The notes: generated by a model from the sequence alone, not told the origin. DNA of 11,518 bases from DATBLZ01 sp036555065 (GCA_036555065.1 DATBLZ010000022.1:1-11518); one strand, 5' to 3'. Positions 1-6,715 are shown, counted from the first letter of the stretch. Translations and numbers: made by a program.

Positions 1-2
1 CA

Positions 3-146
3 TACGTAGAGCGCATGCTGGCGGAGCCCGCGATGCGCGACTGGTATACGGCAGCGATCGCGGAGCCGTGGCGCGAGCCCGGCCACGAGGCCGAGGTCGC
101 CGCGGCCGGGACCGTGACGACCGATCTCAGGGCCAAGCCGAGCTAG
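3..146 (+). CDS. Glutathione S-transferase family protein, C-terminal fragment (5' end outside window)
   Basis: The frame starting at base 3 is open from the window edge to TAG at 144-146 and gives 47 residues. It contains the run ERMLAEPAMRDWYTAAIAEP followed by WREPGHEAEV. This matches the end of the C-terminal helical domain of bacterial cytosolic glutathione S-transferases, where a 'PAMxxWYxAAxAEPWRxxxHE' ending is common. Such enzymes conjugate or reduce substrates with glutathione in the cytoplasm. The glutathione-binding thioredoxin-fold half lies upstream of the window, so the substrate class cannot be judged. The stop codon interlocks with the stop of the convergent gene at 143-871 through a shared CTAG. 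The family call rests on recognising the tail motif, not on an alignment. Confidence 0.7.
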   Translation, partial: YVERMLAEPAMRDWYTAAIAEPWREPGHEAEVAAAGTVTTDLRAKPS

Positions 147-871
147 CGCGCTGCCCCGATCCTGCGCTCGAATCGTTCTGTGAGGGCTGCAACTGCGTCC
201 GAGGTTTTCGACTTGGTCTCGGGCTGAAAGTGCACCTGGAAGAGCATCGAATCGATCGTCGTTGGGCCGTCGGCGGCGACGAGATCACGATCGATTCCGA
301 ACGATTGGAACTCGAGCCGCAGGTGCCATCCGGGCTTCGGGTTCGCGCCGATGCCGACTGCGAAAAGGAAATCGGTGCTCGAATCCTCGACGAATCTCCT
401 GAGCACCTCGCCATTGCTCGAGCGGATCAGCGTTTGGTCGGCGTCGCCCTGCCAATAGGCGAAGCCGCCTTTGATATACCCCTCCCAAATGCGCGCGAAC
501 GGTAATACGCCGAGCAGAGTGAATTGCGCGGCCTGCACGTCCGAATCGACGAAGACATCGAAAGAATCGCCGAGCTCGGGGATGTAGACGAACGCATCCT
601 CCCACTCGGGTGCGGAATCGAAGTAAGCGAACTCGGTTGCGATGTAGCGGGTTAGCCGATACCCGAAGTGAACGTCGACGGCCGTAGCTTCCTCACCATC
701 TTCGTAACCAGGGAAGTAGTAGTAACCGTCATCGACCTCGACGCTCATGGACGCCAAACCGATGCTGGCGCCGCCGTAAAATCCGAGCGGCACGGGGCGC
801 TCCTCCTGACCCCAAGCGCTCGTCGAGGCGAGATAGCACGCCGCAAGCACGCCCGATGCAAGGTTACGCAT
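143..871 (-). CDS. Outer-membrane beta-barrel protein (OmpA/opacity-type porin-like family)
   Basis: The product is 242 residues. A Sec signal peptide covers about residues 1-21 (hydrophobic ASGVLAACYLAST, probable cleavage after AWG). The mature part has alternating amphipathic strands with many Tyr/Phe/Trp and Gly turns, such as GFYGGASIGLA, AVDVHFGYRLTRYIATEFAY, YIKGGFAYWQGD, FLFAVGIGANPKPGWHLRLEF and SMLFQVHFQ. This suggests an 8-stranded barrel like the OmpA N-domain or outer-membrane protein beta-barrel domain. The ATG at 871 is chosen because GGAG lies 8 nt upstream and the previous gene, the cytochrome at 877-1320, ends only 5 nt before it. A longer frame reaching 1582 has no support. 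The last predicted strand ends near residue 216, but a charged tail of about 26 residues follows, which is unusual for a barrel. It is the last gene of a likely operon with a flavocytochrome, so a role in substrate entry is possible but inferred. Confidence 0.75.
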   Translation of the reverse strand: MRNLASGVLAACYLASTSAWGQEERPVPLGFYGGASIGLASMSVEVDDGYYYFPGYEDGEEATAVDVHFGYRLTRYIATEFAYFDSAPEWEDAFVYIPELGDSFDVFVDSDVQAAQFTLLGVLPFARIWEGYIKGGFAYWQGDADQTLIRSSNGEVLRRFVEDSSTDFLFAVGIGANPKPGWHLRLEFQSFGIDRDLVAADGPTTIDSMLFQVHFQPETKSKTSDAVAALTERFERRIGAAR

Positions 872-876
872 GGCTA

Positions 877-1320
877 TTACTCCACGAGATATGCCGCAAG
901 CGCAGCGAGATCGGCGTCGCTGATTTCGGTCTTTCGGAAGAACGGCATGGTTGCGATGCCGTTGCGCACGTAGAGCTCGATGACCTCCGCCGTGAGATCG
1001 GTGCGATCCTCGAGCGCCGCGGGCAACGCGCCCTGATACTTGTTTTGGAGCGACGTCGTGCCGGGGGCATTCAACGGCCCGCGGCTGTGGCACGCGCTGC
1101 ACCAGTTGTTGAACACGGCAGCGCCGCGCTCCGCGGGTGCGCCGGCGTCCTCGGCGGCCGCCGTCGTGCGGCTCCAAGCGGCGATTGGGAAAGGCGCGTC
1201 TTGCGCGACAGCGGGCGAAAACGGGATCGCGGCTAAAGCCGCTCCCACAACCGTGACTACTGCTCCCACAATCGCGGCTGAAGCCGCTCCCACATTGGCT
1301 GCAATCCGTCGGGTGCTCAT
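877..1320 (-). CDS. Periplasmic c-type cytochrome, probable electron-accepting subunit of a flavocytochrome (PchC-like)
   Basis: The product is 147 residues. It has one haem-binding motif, CSACH (Cys74, Cys77, His78), preceded by RGAAVFNNW. A likely sixth ligand is Met125 in GIATMPFF, and the terminal helix SDADLAALAAYLVE is typical of small class I cytochromes c. The order signal peptide, CxxCH, late Met and Leu/Tyr-rich final helix fits the cytochrome partner of p-cresol methylhydroxylase or eugenol hydroxylase. The ATG at 1320 overlaps the TGA of the flavoprotein gene (ATGA), which suggests translational coupling and a fixed subunit ratio. The predicted signal peptide (about residues 1-39, cleavage near AVA/Q) is odd. 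Residues 9-33 are encoded by two REP-like palindromes and a partial unit, giving three in-frame VGA repeats. An alternative is a generic cytochrome c not bound to the flavoprotein, which is less likely given the overlap. Confidence 0.85.
   Translation of the reverse strand: MSTRRIAANVGAASAAIVGAVVTVVGAALAAIPFSPAVAQDAPFPIAAWSRTTAAAEDAGAPAERGAAVFNNWCSACHSRGPLNAPGTTSLQNKYQGALPAALEDRTDLTAEVIELYVRNGIATMPFFRKTEISDADLAALAAYLVE
1227..1250 (-). repeat. REP-like palindrome, copy A (inside cytochrome c gene)
   Basis: This 24-nt unit reads on the minus strand as GTGGGAGCGGC, then TTTA, then GCCGCGA. GCGGCT and AGCCGC can pair as a 6-bp hairpin with a 2-nt loop (TT). The 24 nt are identical to the copy at 2983-3006. 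This architecture is typical of dispersed REP sequences in Pseudomonas and Xanthomonas relatives. It lies within the signal-peptide coding region and encodes VGAALAAI. Confidence 0.8.
1272..1294 (-). repeat. REP-like palindrome, copy B (inside cytochrome c gene)
   Basis: This is the same motif in the same orientation as copy A, 45 nt away. It has the same GCGGCT/AGCCGC stem but a TC loop instead of TT. A stemless partial unit (GCTCCCACA on the plus strand, 1262-1270) lies between the two copies. Spacings between the GCTCCCACA cores are 21 and 24 nt, both multiples of three. Copy B encodes VGAASAAI. Confidence 0.8.
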
Positions 1321-2915
1321 GCGCGCCCCCGCAAGTGTTTCGGCCAGATGGAGTACCGGCCCGGCGAGACGACGCCGTTCGGATCGATCGCATCCTTGAG
1401 CGTCTCGTGGAGGCGATGCAGCGCGCCGTCGTTGAAGCCGAACATTTGCATGCCGAGCGCCTGAAAGTGCGCGTGGATTCGGTAGATCGGCCAGCCGCGG
1501 TCCGTGCACGTGCGCACGAGCGTCTCGAAAAGTCTGCGCGTGCGTTGGTTATCGGCGGCGTTGCGATACGTCGGCACGGCATGGAAACAGATCATCGTGC
1601 GCGGATGGAACATGAGTCCGCCGACGAACGTCGGGATGAGACCGAGATCGCCGTATATCTTCCCCGTCGTGTCCGCGAGCGCGATGAGCTCCTCGCCGCG
1701 CGGCGGGATCATCGGCGAGAAGTCGAGATGACCTTCGCTCGGTTGCGCGCCCGGAGCGTTGCGTGAGCTGAACAGATTCAGCGACGGAATGCCGAGCCGC
1801 GGCTTGTCGGGCACGGCCTCGGCTTGCCCGTCGCTCAAGGGGAACGTGTACGAGGCGGTTTCGCGGAACTGAACGCCGGCGATACTCGCGAGCCGATCCT
1901 TCGTGTGCTCCCACTGCGCCGCGATGACCTTTTGCGCCCCGTAATAGATGAACGCCGAGCTCCAGAACGGCCGGCCTTGCGCGGCTGTGTAACGGTCCCA
2001 ATCCGCGTCGGACGCCGTGCCGCCAGAGGTGCGCAGGCGCACGAGCTCGGGATCGGCAGAACCGTTCATGATCGGGCTCGCGACCGTCGTCTGCGACGGG
2101 ATCGTGTGCGCGCACATGAGGCTGTGCAGTCCGTCGAGCAGCGGCACGACGTCGCGGCGCTTCGGCACGGTGACGCTGACTTGGAGCGCGGCCTCAGGCT
2201 CTTCCATGAGCCAGAAACCCATTTTCGTGACGATGCCGAAGTTCGATTGCGAGAAGATGCCGTCGAGCCACGGCCCGAGACCGTACTTGAAGAGCTGCCA
2301 GGTCTTGGCCTGCGGACTCGCGCCCATGCCTAAGCGCACGAGATCGCCGTTCGCCAGCACCACCTCCATGCCGCAGTGCGCGTCGAAGTGATCGCGGTAG
2401 TCGATGCCCGTGTAGCCGCCGCCGCGATCGAGTGCATTGCCGATGAGTCCGCCCCAGCCGGGGTCGGCCGTATCGATCCAGAGGCGGATGTTGTTCGTTC
2501 GCAAATGCCGATACATGTCGAAATAGCTGACACCGGGCTCGACGAGACACGTCTTGTCGCGCTCGTTGACATCGAGGATGCGATTCATGCGCTTCAGATC
2601 GAGCACGACGCTGCCCGAATAGACGGGCGCCGAGCCGCCGTAGGTGAGATTCCTGCCCGTCGAGATCGGATAGAGCGGCAAACGGTACTCGTTCGCGATG
2701 CGCACGACCGCCCGAATCTCCTCGACCGAGATGGGCGCGACGGCCGCGGATGCGAATCGTTCCTCGCTCTCGCCCCACAAAGGCGAATAGGCATCGCGGT
2801 AGAGCGCAACGTCGGCATCGCTTTTGAAAACCCATTCGCGGCCGACGACCTCTTCGATGCGACCGAGCGCGGTGTTGAAGTCTCGTTGGCTCAATCCAGG
2901 CGGCGGATTCGGCAT
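1317..2915 (-). CDS. FAD-linked 4-alkylphenol hydroxylase/oxidase, VAO/PCMH family (PchF/EhyB-like flavoprotein)
   Basis: The product is 532 residues, close to vanillyl-alcohol oxidase (560). An FAD-binding type 4 domain spans roughly residues 30-250 (SVEEIRAVVRIANEYRLPLY, PISTGRNLTYGGSAP, SQSNFGIVTKMG). A substrate-binding cap follows, then the C-terminal WPIYRIHAHF...DPNGVVSPGRYSIWP segment. Compared with the remembered VAO sequence, Tyr92 aligns with Tyr108, Asp151 with the catalytic base Asp170, His396 with the flavin-linking His422, and Tyr478-Arg479 with the phenolate-binding Tyr503-Arg504. A covalent histidyl-FAD and attack at the para-alkyl carbon of a phenol are therefore expected. 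The overlapping cytochrome c gene points to cytochrome as electron acceptor rather than oxygen, as in p-cresol methylhydroxylase and eugenol hydroxylase. No signal peptide is visible. In known pairs the flavoprotein also acts in the periplasm with its cytochrome. The exact substrate is not determined. The start is the ATG at 2915; its Shine-Dalgarno is weak (CGAGAA). Confidence 0.85.
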   Translation of the reverse strand: MPNPPPGLSQRDFNTALGRIEEVVGREWVFKSDADVALYRDAYSPLWGESEERFASAAVAPISVEEIRAVVRIANEYRLPLYPISTGRNLTYGGSAPVYSGSVVLDLKRMNRILDVNERDKTCLVEPGVSYFDMYRHLRTNNIRLWIDTADPGWGGLIGNALDRGGGYTGIDYRDHFDAHCGMEVVLANGDLVRLGMGASPQAKTWQLFKYGLGPWLDGIFSQSNFGIVTKMGFWLMEEPEAALQVSVTVPKRRDVVPLLDGLHSLMCAHTIPSQTTVASPIMNGSADPELVRLRTSGGTASDADWDRYTAAQGRPFWSSAFIYYGAQKVIAAQWEHTKDRLASIAGVQFRETASYTFPLSDGQAEAVPDKPRLGIPSLNLFSSRNAPGAQPSEGHLDFSPMIPPRGEELIALADTTGKIYGDLGLIPTFVGGLMFHPRTMICFHAVPTYRNAADNQRTRRLFETLVRTCTDRGWPIYRIHAHFQALGMQMFGFNDGALHRLHETLKDAIDPNGVVSPGRYSIWPKHLRGRA

Positions 2916-2971
2916 AGTCGTTCTCGTTGTCGGGTTCTGGTTCTAGATGGGGGAGCGCCTTTGGTTGCGAT
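2916..2971. other. 56-nt gap between Tat-protein gene and flavoprotein gene
   Basis: No promoter or terminator could be supported here. The REP-like palindrome just upstream in transcript sense (2983-3006) sits within the end of the preceding gene and could form a hairpin in the mRNA between the two genes. Confidence 0.4.
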
Positions 2972-3601
2972 TCAGGGACGTGTCGCGGCTAAAGCCGCTC
3001 CCACAAGGGTCGCTCCTACAGGCGGCGGCGCGATCATCCATGTGAAAAGCGACTGCGCGCTGTGTTCGTGCGCGCGCAGATCGAGGGGCTCGAGCGCGAT
3101 GGTCGGCCGCGGCACCGCGGCGCCGGACGTCGCGAGCTCGGCGGCACCGGCGGCCCATTGCGCGCCCGCGGCGGCAAGGCGCTCGGTCCAACCGTCGAGC
3201 GCTGGATCTCCAGTGAGCGTGTGGCGCACACCCCCGTCGGGCCTGCGCGCGTGCTCGATGCGATAGACGGTCGTGAGGCCGTAATCGCGGCAGAGAAGCT
3301 CGAGGCAGAAGAGCGGGGCGCCGGCCGTGAGACCCGCGAGCGCAAACGGCCCGTGGCGCAGCCGCGGCTCGAGCGTGCGCATCCAAAAGCTGCCGAGGTC
3401 CGCGTCGACGGCATCGACGTGCGCGCCGCGGCGCTCTGCAGCGGCGCCAAAGGCGAGACCTTCATCGAAGCTGCGGTCGATTATGACCCGCAACTGGCCG
3501 TCAGGTGCGCGCTGGTTCGCGTGCTCCGCTGCCCGTGCCCGTGACGCGGCCAGGGCCGCGAGCGCAGCGCCTGCTTCAACGAATGCGCGACGGCTCAGCA
3601 T
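2972..3601 (-). CDS. Tat-signal exported protein of unknown function
   Basis: The product is 209 residues. It begins MLSRRAFVEAGAALAALAAS, a twin-arginine signal (SRRAFVE) with a moderately hydrophobic core and a likely cleavage near RARA/AE, so export of a folded protein to the periplasm is predicted. The mature part (about 26-192) is Ala/Arg-rich with segments such as LRVIIDRSFDEGLAFGAAAE, FALAGLTAGAPLFCLELLCR and TVYRIEHARRPDGG. No enzyme or cofactor motif was recognised. The gene precedes the flavocytochrome genes on the same strand with a 56-nt gap, so a link to that system (maturation or substrate handling) is possible but is only context. The ATG at 3601 is preceded on its strand by GGGGGCAGG. 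The last 16 residues (194-209) and the stop are encoded by REP-like sequence, so the natural C-terminus probably lay near residue 192. Confidence 0.6.
   Translation of the reverse strand: MLSRRAFVEAGAALAALAASRARAAEHANQRAPDGQLRVIIDRSFDEGLAFGAAAERRGAHVDAVDADLGSFWMRTLEPRLRHGPFALAGLTAGAPLFCLELLCRDYGLTTVYRIEHARRPDGGVRHTLTGDPALDGWTERLAAAGAQWAAGAAELATSGAAVPRPTIALEPLDLRAHEHSAQSLFTWMIAPPPVGATLVGAALAATRP
2983..3006 (-). repeat. REP-like palindrome, copy C (3' end of Tat-protein gene)
   Basis: This unit is identical over 24 nt to copy A at 1227-1250 and has the same 6-bp stem and TT loop. A related partial unit, TGTAGGAGCG on the minus strand, lies at 3011-3020, with its core 15 nt from that of copy C. 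Both are translated as part of the Tat protein's C-terminal tail (VGATLVGAALAATRP). Confidence 0.8.
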
Positions 3602-3630
3602 CGGGCTAGCCTGCCCCCGCGCGTCGGGTT

Positions 3631-3659
3631 TTGCAACGGCGCCCGGATCACAGTAGGGT
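3631..3659 (+). promoter_or_regulatory. Candidate sigma-70 promoter for the amidohydrolase operon
   Basis: TTGCAA (3631-3636, 4 of 6 to consensus) and TAGGGT (3654-3659, keeping the key T, A and final T) are separated by exactly 17 nt. They lie in the 99-nt divergent intergenic region, about 40 nt upstream of the ATG at 3701. The match is moderate and found by eye. Confidence 0.4.
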
Positions 3660-3700
3660 GACGCTGCCGCGAGAACTAAAACCTCCGAAGGGCATTCGGT

Positions 3701-6700
3701 ATGCGCGCCAGACTTTTGACAGGAGCGTCCTGCGCCGCGGTGTTGCTCGCGCAAGCTGCGCTCGCGCAGGTCGATACCGCACCCACGGTCGGGCTTCGCG
3801 ACAATACTCCGCGCGTGCACGCGCTCACGGGCGCGGCCGTGCACGTCGCGCCGGGTGTCGTCATCGAGCCCGGCGTCGTCGTCCTCCGCGATGGACTCAT
3901 CGACGCCGTCGGAGCCGGGGTCGCCTTGCCGCCCGATGCACGCGTCTGGGATCTCAGCGGACACGTTATCTATCCCGGATTCATCGATGCGATGACCGAG
4001 CTCGGTCTCCCTGCCTCGCTGCGGCGTCCGGAGCCTTCGACCGACGAGTCCGAGCCCGACCCCGAGGCCGCCGATCCTGACCCGTCGAGCACGGGCTACT
4101 GGAACCCGCGGGTCCGGCCGGAGACCGACGTCGCGACCGTGCTCGCGCTCGAGGCCGAGGAGATGGACGCGTTGCGCGAGCTCGGCATCACGGCGGCCTT
4201 GAGCGTGCCGCGCCGCGGCGTTTTGCGCGGCCAAAGCGCGCTCGTGCTGCTCGGCGACGCCGGCGATCCGAGACGCGCGGTCATGGCCGTGCGAATCGCG
4301 CAGCATGCCGGCGCCGAGCTCGCGGCGGGTAACGGCGAGTATCCATCCTCGCTCATGGGCGTCATCGCGCTCCTGCGCCAAGCGCTCTACGACGCCGAGT
4401 GGTATCAGGCGATGGAGCAGTATTACGCGGAGAACCCCACGGTCGAGCGCGCGTCGCCGAATTCGGCGCTGGCGGCGCTCGCGCCCGTCGTCACGGGACG
4501 TCAGCGGCTCTTCTACGCGGCGGACGGCGAGCTCGATTACGCGCGTGCACTCGCGCTCCGCGACGAGTTCGGCTTCGATCTCGCGCTCGTCGGGAACGGC
4601 TACGAGTATCGGCAGACTGCATTGCTCGCGCAGGCGCAAGTCCCCGTGATCGTGCCGCTCAAGTTTCCCGAGGCGCCCGACGTCGCATCGCCCGACGGCG
4701 CGCTCGCCGTGCCGCTCGAGGTGCTCGAGCATTGGGAGCTCGCGCCGTCGAACGCTGCGTTTCTCGCGCAGGCGGGCGTGCCGTTCGCGTTCACGGCCGA
4801 TGGAATCGAGAAGCCCAAGGAAAACTTCTGGAGCAACGTCCGCACAGCGGTCGAGCGCGGCGTCAGCGCCGACCAGGCCCTCGCGGCGTTGACGACGACG
4901 CCGGCCCGCGTGCTCGGCGTACAGGAGATGCTCGGCACGCTCGAGACAGGCAAGGTCGCGAACATCGTCGTCGCCGACGCGGATCTTTTCACGGACGAAG
5001 ACGCCGCCGTCGAGCTCGTGTTCGTCGACGGCCGCCCGCACGAGCTCGATGCCTATCGAACGCTCGACCCCGAGGGGCAATGGGACGTGACGTGGCCGAC
5101 GGGCAGCGGGCGCTGGGAGATCGAGGAGAAGGGCGAGAAGCTGACGTTGCGCATCGGCGGGGAAGAGCACGCCGCGAGCGTGCACGGGCAAGAGATCACG
5201 TTGCTGCCGCCCGCAGGCGTGTTTGGCGCGGGCGAAGGCGTCGCGCGCCTCGTTGGGTATGCTCGGAACCGTACCCTCGAAGGCACGGCGGAGCTGCCCG
5301 ACGGCCGGTCGTTCCGTTGGCAGGCGACGTATGTCGGTGAGCTCGTCGAGGAGGAGACGCCGGCGGAGGAGGAGAAACCGGTTCCCGCGCTCCGGTTCGA
5401 GCGCTATCCGGCCGGCGGATTCGGCACGGCGGGAACGCCGCAGGCGCCGCTCGTTTTCGTGCAGGGCGCGACCGTCTGGACGAGCGCGGCGCAAGGCCGG
5501 CTCGAAAACGCGGATTTGCTCGTGCGTGCCGGACGCATCGAAGCCGTCGGCGTCGGCCTCGATGCGCCGCGCGATGCAGTCGTCGTCGACGCGACGGGCA
5601 AGCACGTGACCGCGGGTCTCATCGACGCGCACTCGCACACTGCGATCAGCGGTGAGGTCAACGAGACCGGTAGCGCCGTGACGATCGAGGCACGCATCGC
5701 CGATGTGCTCAATCCCACCGACATCGGCATTTATCGTGAGCTCGCAGGCGGGCTTACGGTTGCGAATGTGCTGCACGGCTCCGCGAACCCGATGGGCGGG
5801 CAGAATCAGATCATCAAGCTGCGCTGGGGAGGCGACGCAGAAGGCCTCAAGTTCGAGGGCGCGCCGGCGGGCGTCAAGTTCGCGCTCGGCGAGAACGTCA
5901 AGCAATCGAATTGGGGCGATGAGTTCACGACGCGGTACCCCCAAACGCGCATGGGCGTCGAAGAGATCATCCGCGACACGTTGATCGCGGGGCAGCGTTA
6001 CGGCGAGCTTCGCGCCGCGGCTGATCGGCGCCTGCCGCCCGTGCGTCGCAACCTGCGCCTCGATGCGGCGCTCGAGATCTTCTCCGGCGAGCGCGAGGTG
6101 CATATTCATTCGTATCGGCAGGACGAGATCCTCGCCTTCGTGCGTCTCGCGCAGGAATTCGAGCTCAACGTGGCCGCGTTTCAGCACGTGCTCGAGGGTT
6201 ATAAGGTCGCGGATGCCATCGCCGCGATCGGCGCGGGAGCGTCGACGTTCAGCGATTGGTGGGGCTACAAAGTCGAGGTCATGGACGCGATCCCCTATAA
6301 CGGCGCGCTCATGCGCCAAGCCGGCGTCGTCGTCTCGTTCAATTCGGACGACGATGAGCTCGCGACGCGTCTGAACACGGAGGCCGCGAAGGCCGTCAAG
6401 TATGGAGGCATGAGCGAGGAAGACGCGCTTGCGTTCGTGACGATCAATCCGGCGTTGCAGCTCGGCATCGACGCTCGCGTCGGCTCGCTCGAGCCCGGCA
6501 AGGACGCGGATTTCGTGATTTGGAGCGGGCCGCCGTTGTCGGTGTTCTCGCGCGCCGAGCAGACGTGGATCGACGGCCGCAAGTACTTCGACATCGAGCT
6601 CGATCGGGCCGCAGCCGACGCCGCGCTCGCCGAGCGCGCACGGCTCGTGCAGAAGGTCCTCGTCGAGCAGGCGCGCGACAAGGCGGAACCGGACGATGAG

Positions 6701-6715
6701 GAGGACGCCGAATGA
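3701..6715 (+). CDS. Exported double-domain amidohydrolase (COG1228/imidazolonepropionase-like); N-terminal domain degenerate
   Basis: The product is 1004 residues. The Sec signal peptide is about 1-22 (CAAVLLAQAALA/Q). A first amidohydrolase-like domain (about 40-450) has the usual small beta-sandwich (VVLRDGLIDAVG) and ends LGTLETGKVANIVVADADLF, but its expected HxH after YPGFID reads AMTEL. A beta-rich linker follows (about 455-545; GQWDVTWPTG, GRWEIEEKGEKLTLRIGG), then an acidic hinge. The second domain (about 582-970) is intact: His644/His646 (IDAHSHT), His801/His803 (HIHSYRQDEI), His829 (FQHV), Asp883 (SFNSDDD) and LGSLEPGKDADFVIW. The family hydrolyses amide or cyclic C-N bonds, often in peptides, using one or two metal ions. 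Here it would act in the periplasm; substrate unknown. Homologues of about 1000 residues are annotated as 'amidohydrolase family protein'. GAAGG-type Shine-Dalgarno sequence precedes the ATG. The acidic C-terminal tail codons (DDEEDAE) carry the ribosome site of the next gene. Confidence 0.85.
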   Translation: MRARLLTGASCAAVLLAQAALAQVDTAPTVGLRDNTPRVHALTGAAVHVAPGVVIEPGVVVLRDGLIDAVGAGVALPPDARVWDLSGHVIYPGFIDAMTELGLPASLRRPEPSTDESEPDPEAADPDPSSTGYWNPRVRPETDVATVLALEAEEMDALRELGITAALSVPRRGVLRGQSALVLLGDAGDPRRAVMAVRIAQHAGAELAAGNGEYPSSLMGVIALLRQALYDAEWYQAMEQYYAENPTVERASPNSALAALAPVVTGRQRLFYAADGELDYARALALRDEFGFDLALVGNGYEYRQTALLAQAQVPVIVPLKFPEAPDVASPDGALAVPLEVLEHWELAPSNAAFLAQAGVPFAFTADGIEKPKENFWSNVRTAVERGVSADQALAALTTTPARVLGVQEMLGTLETGKVANIVVADADLFTDEDAAVELVFVDGRPHELDAYRTLDPEGQWDVTWPTGSGRWEIEEKGEKLTLRIGGEEHAASVHGQEITLLPPAGVFGAGEGVARLVGYARNRTLEGTAELPDGRSFRWQATYVGELVEEETPAEEEKPVPALRFERYPAGGFGTAGTPQAPLVFVQGATVWTSAAQGRLENADLLVRAGRIEAVGVGLDAPRDAVVVDATGKHVTAGLIDAHSHTAISGEVNETGSAVTIEARIADVLNPTDIGIYRELAGGLTVANVLHGSANPMGGQNQIIKLRWGGDAEGLKFEGAPAGVKFALGENVKQSNWGDEFTTRYPQTRMGVEEIIRDTLIAGQRYGELRAAADRRLPPVRRNLRLDAALEIFSGEREVHIHSYRQDEILAFVRLAQEFELNVAAFQHVLEGYKVADAIAAIGAGASTFSDWWGYKVEVMDAIPYNGALMRQAGVVVSFNSDDDELATRLNTEAAKAVKYGGMSEEDALAFVTINPALQLGIDARVGSLEPGKDADFVIWSGPPLSVFSRAEQTWIDGRKYFDIELDRAAADAALAERARLVQKVLVEQARDKAEPDDEEDAE
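6698..6704 (+). promoter_or_regulatory. Strong Shine-Dalgarno GAGGAGG inside the end of the upstream gene
   Basis: GAGGAGG lies 7 nt before the ATG at 6712. It is formed by the Glu/Asp codons of the upstream protein's acidic tail, and the ATG overlaps the upstream TGA (ATGA). It fixes the start of the 439-residue protein and supports coupled translation. Confidence 0.75.

Noticed and set aside
68..505. A plus-strand open frame across the GST end and the barrel gene
   Set aside because: It is Arg/Asp-rich shadow coding without any domain. The GST frame and the barrel frame both show clear family features.
1227..1294. Repeated GCTCCCACA units as a possible CRISPR or regulatory iteron array
   Set aside because: Units are too short and unevenly spaced, include hairpin cores of REP type, and lie inside a coding region.
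872..1582. An upstream extension of the barrel-protein frame including CGSGFSRD-type repeats
   Set aside because: It overlaps the cytochrome and flavoprotein genes out of frame. CGSGFSRD is the usual spurious translation of REP-like repeats in this phase. The ATG at 871 has a signal peptide and a ribosome site.
3602..3700. A possible minus-strand promoter (TACTGT) and CRP-like TGTGATC for the Tat-protein gene
   Set aside because: The TACTGT has no acceptable -35 at proper spacing, and only one half of a CRP-like site is present.
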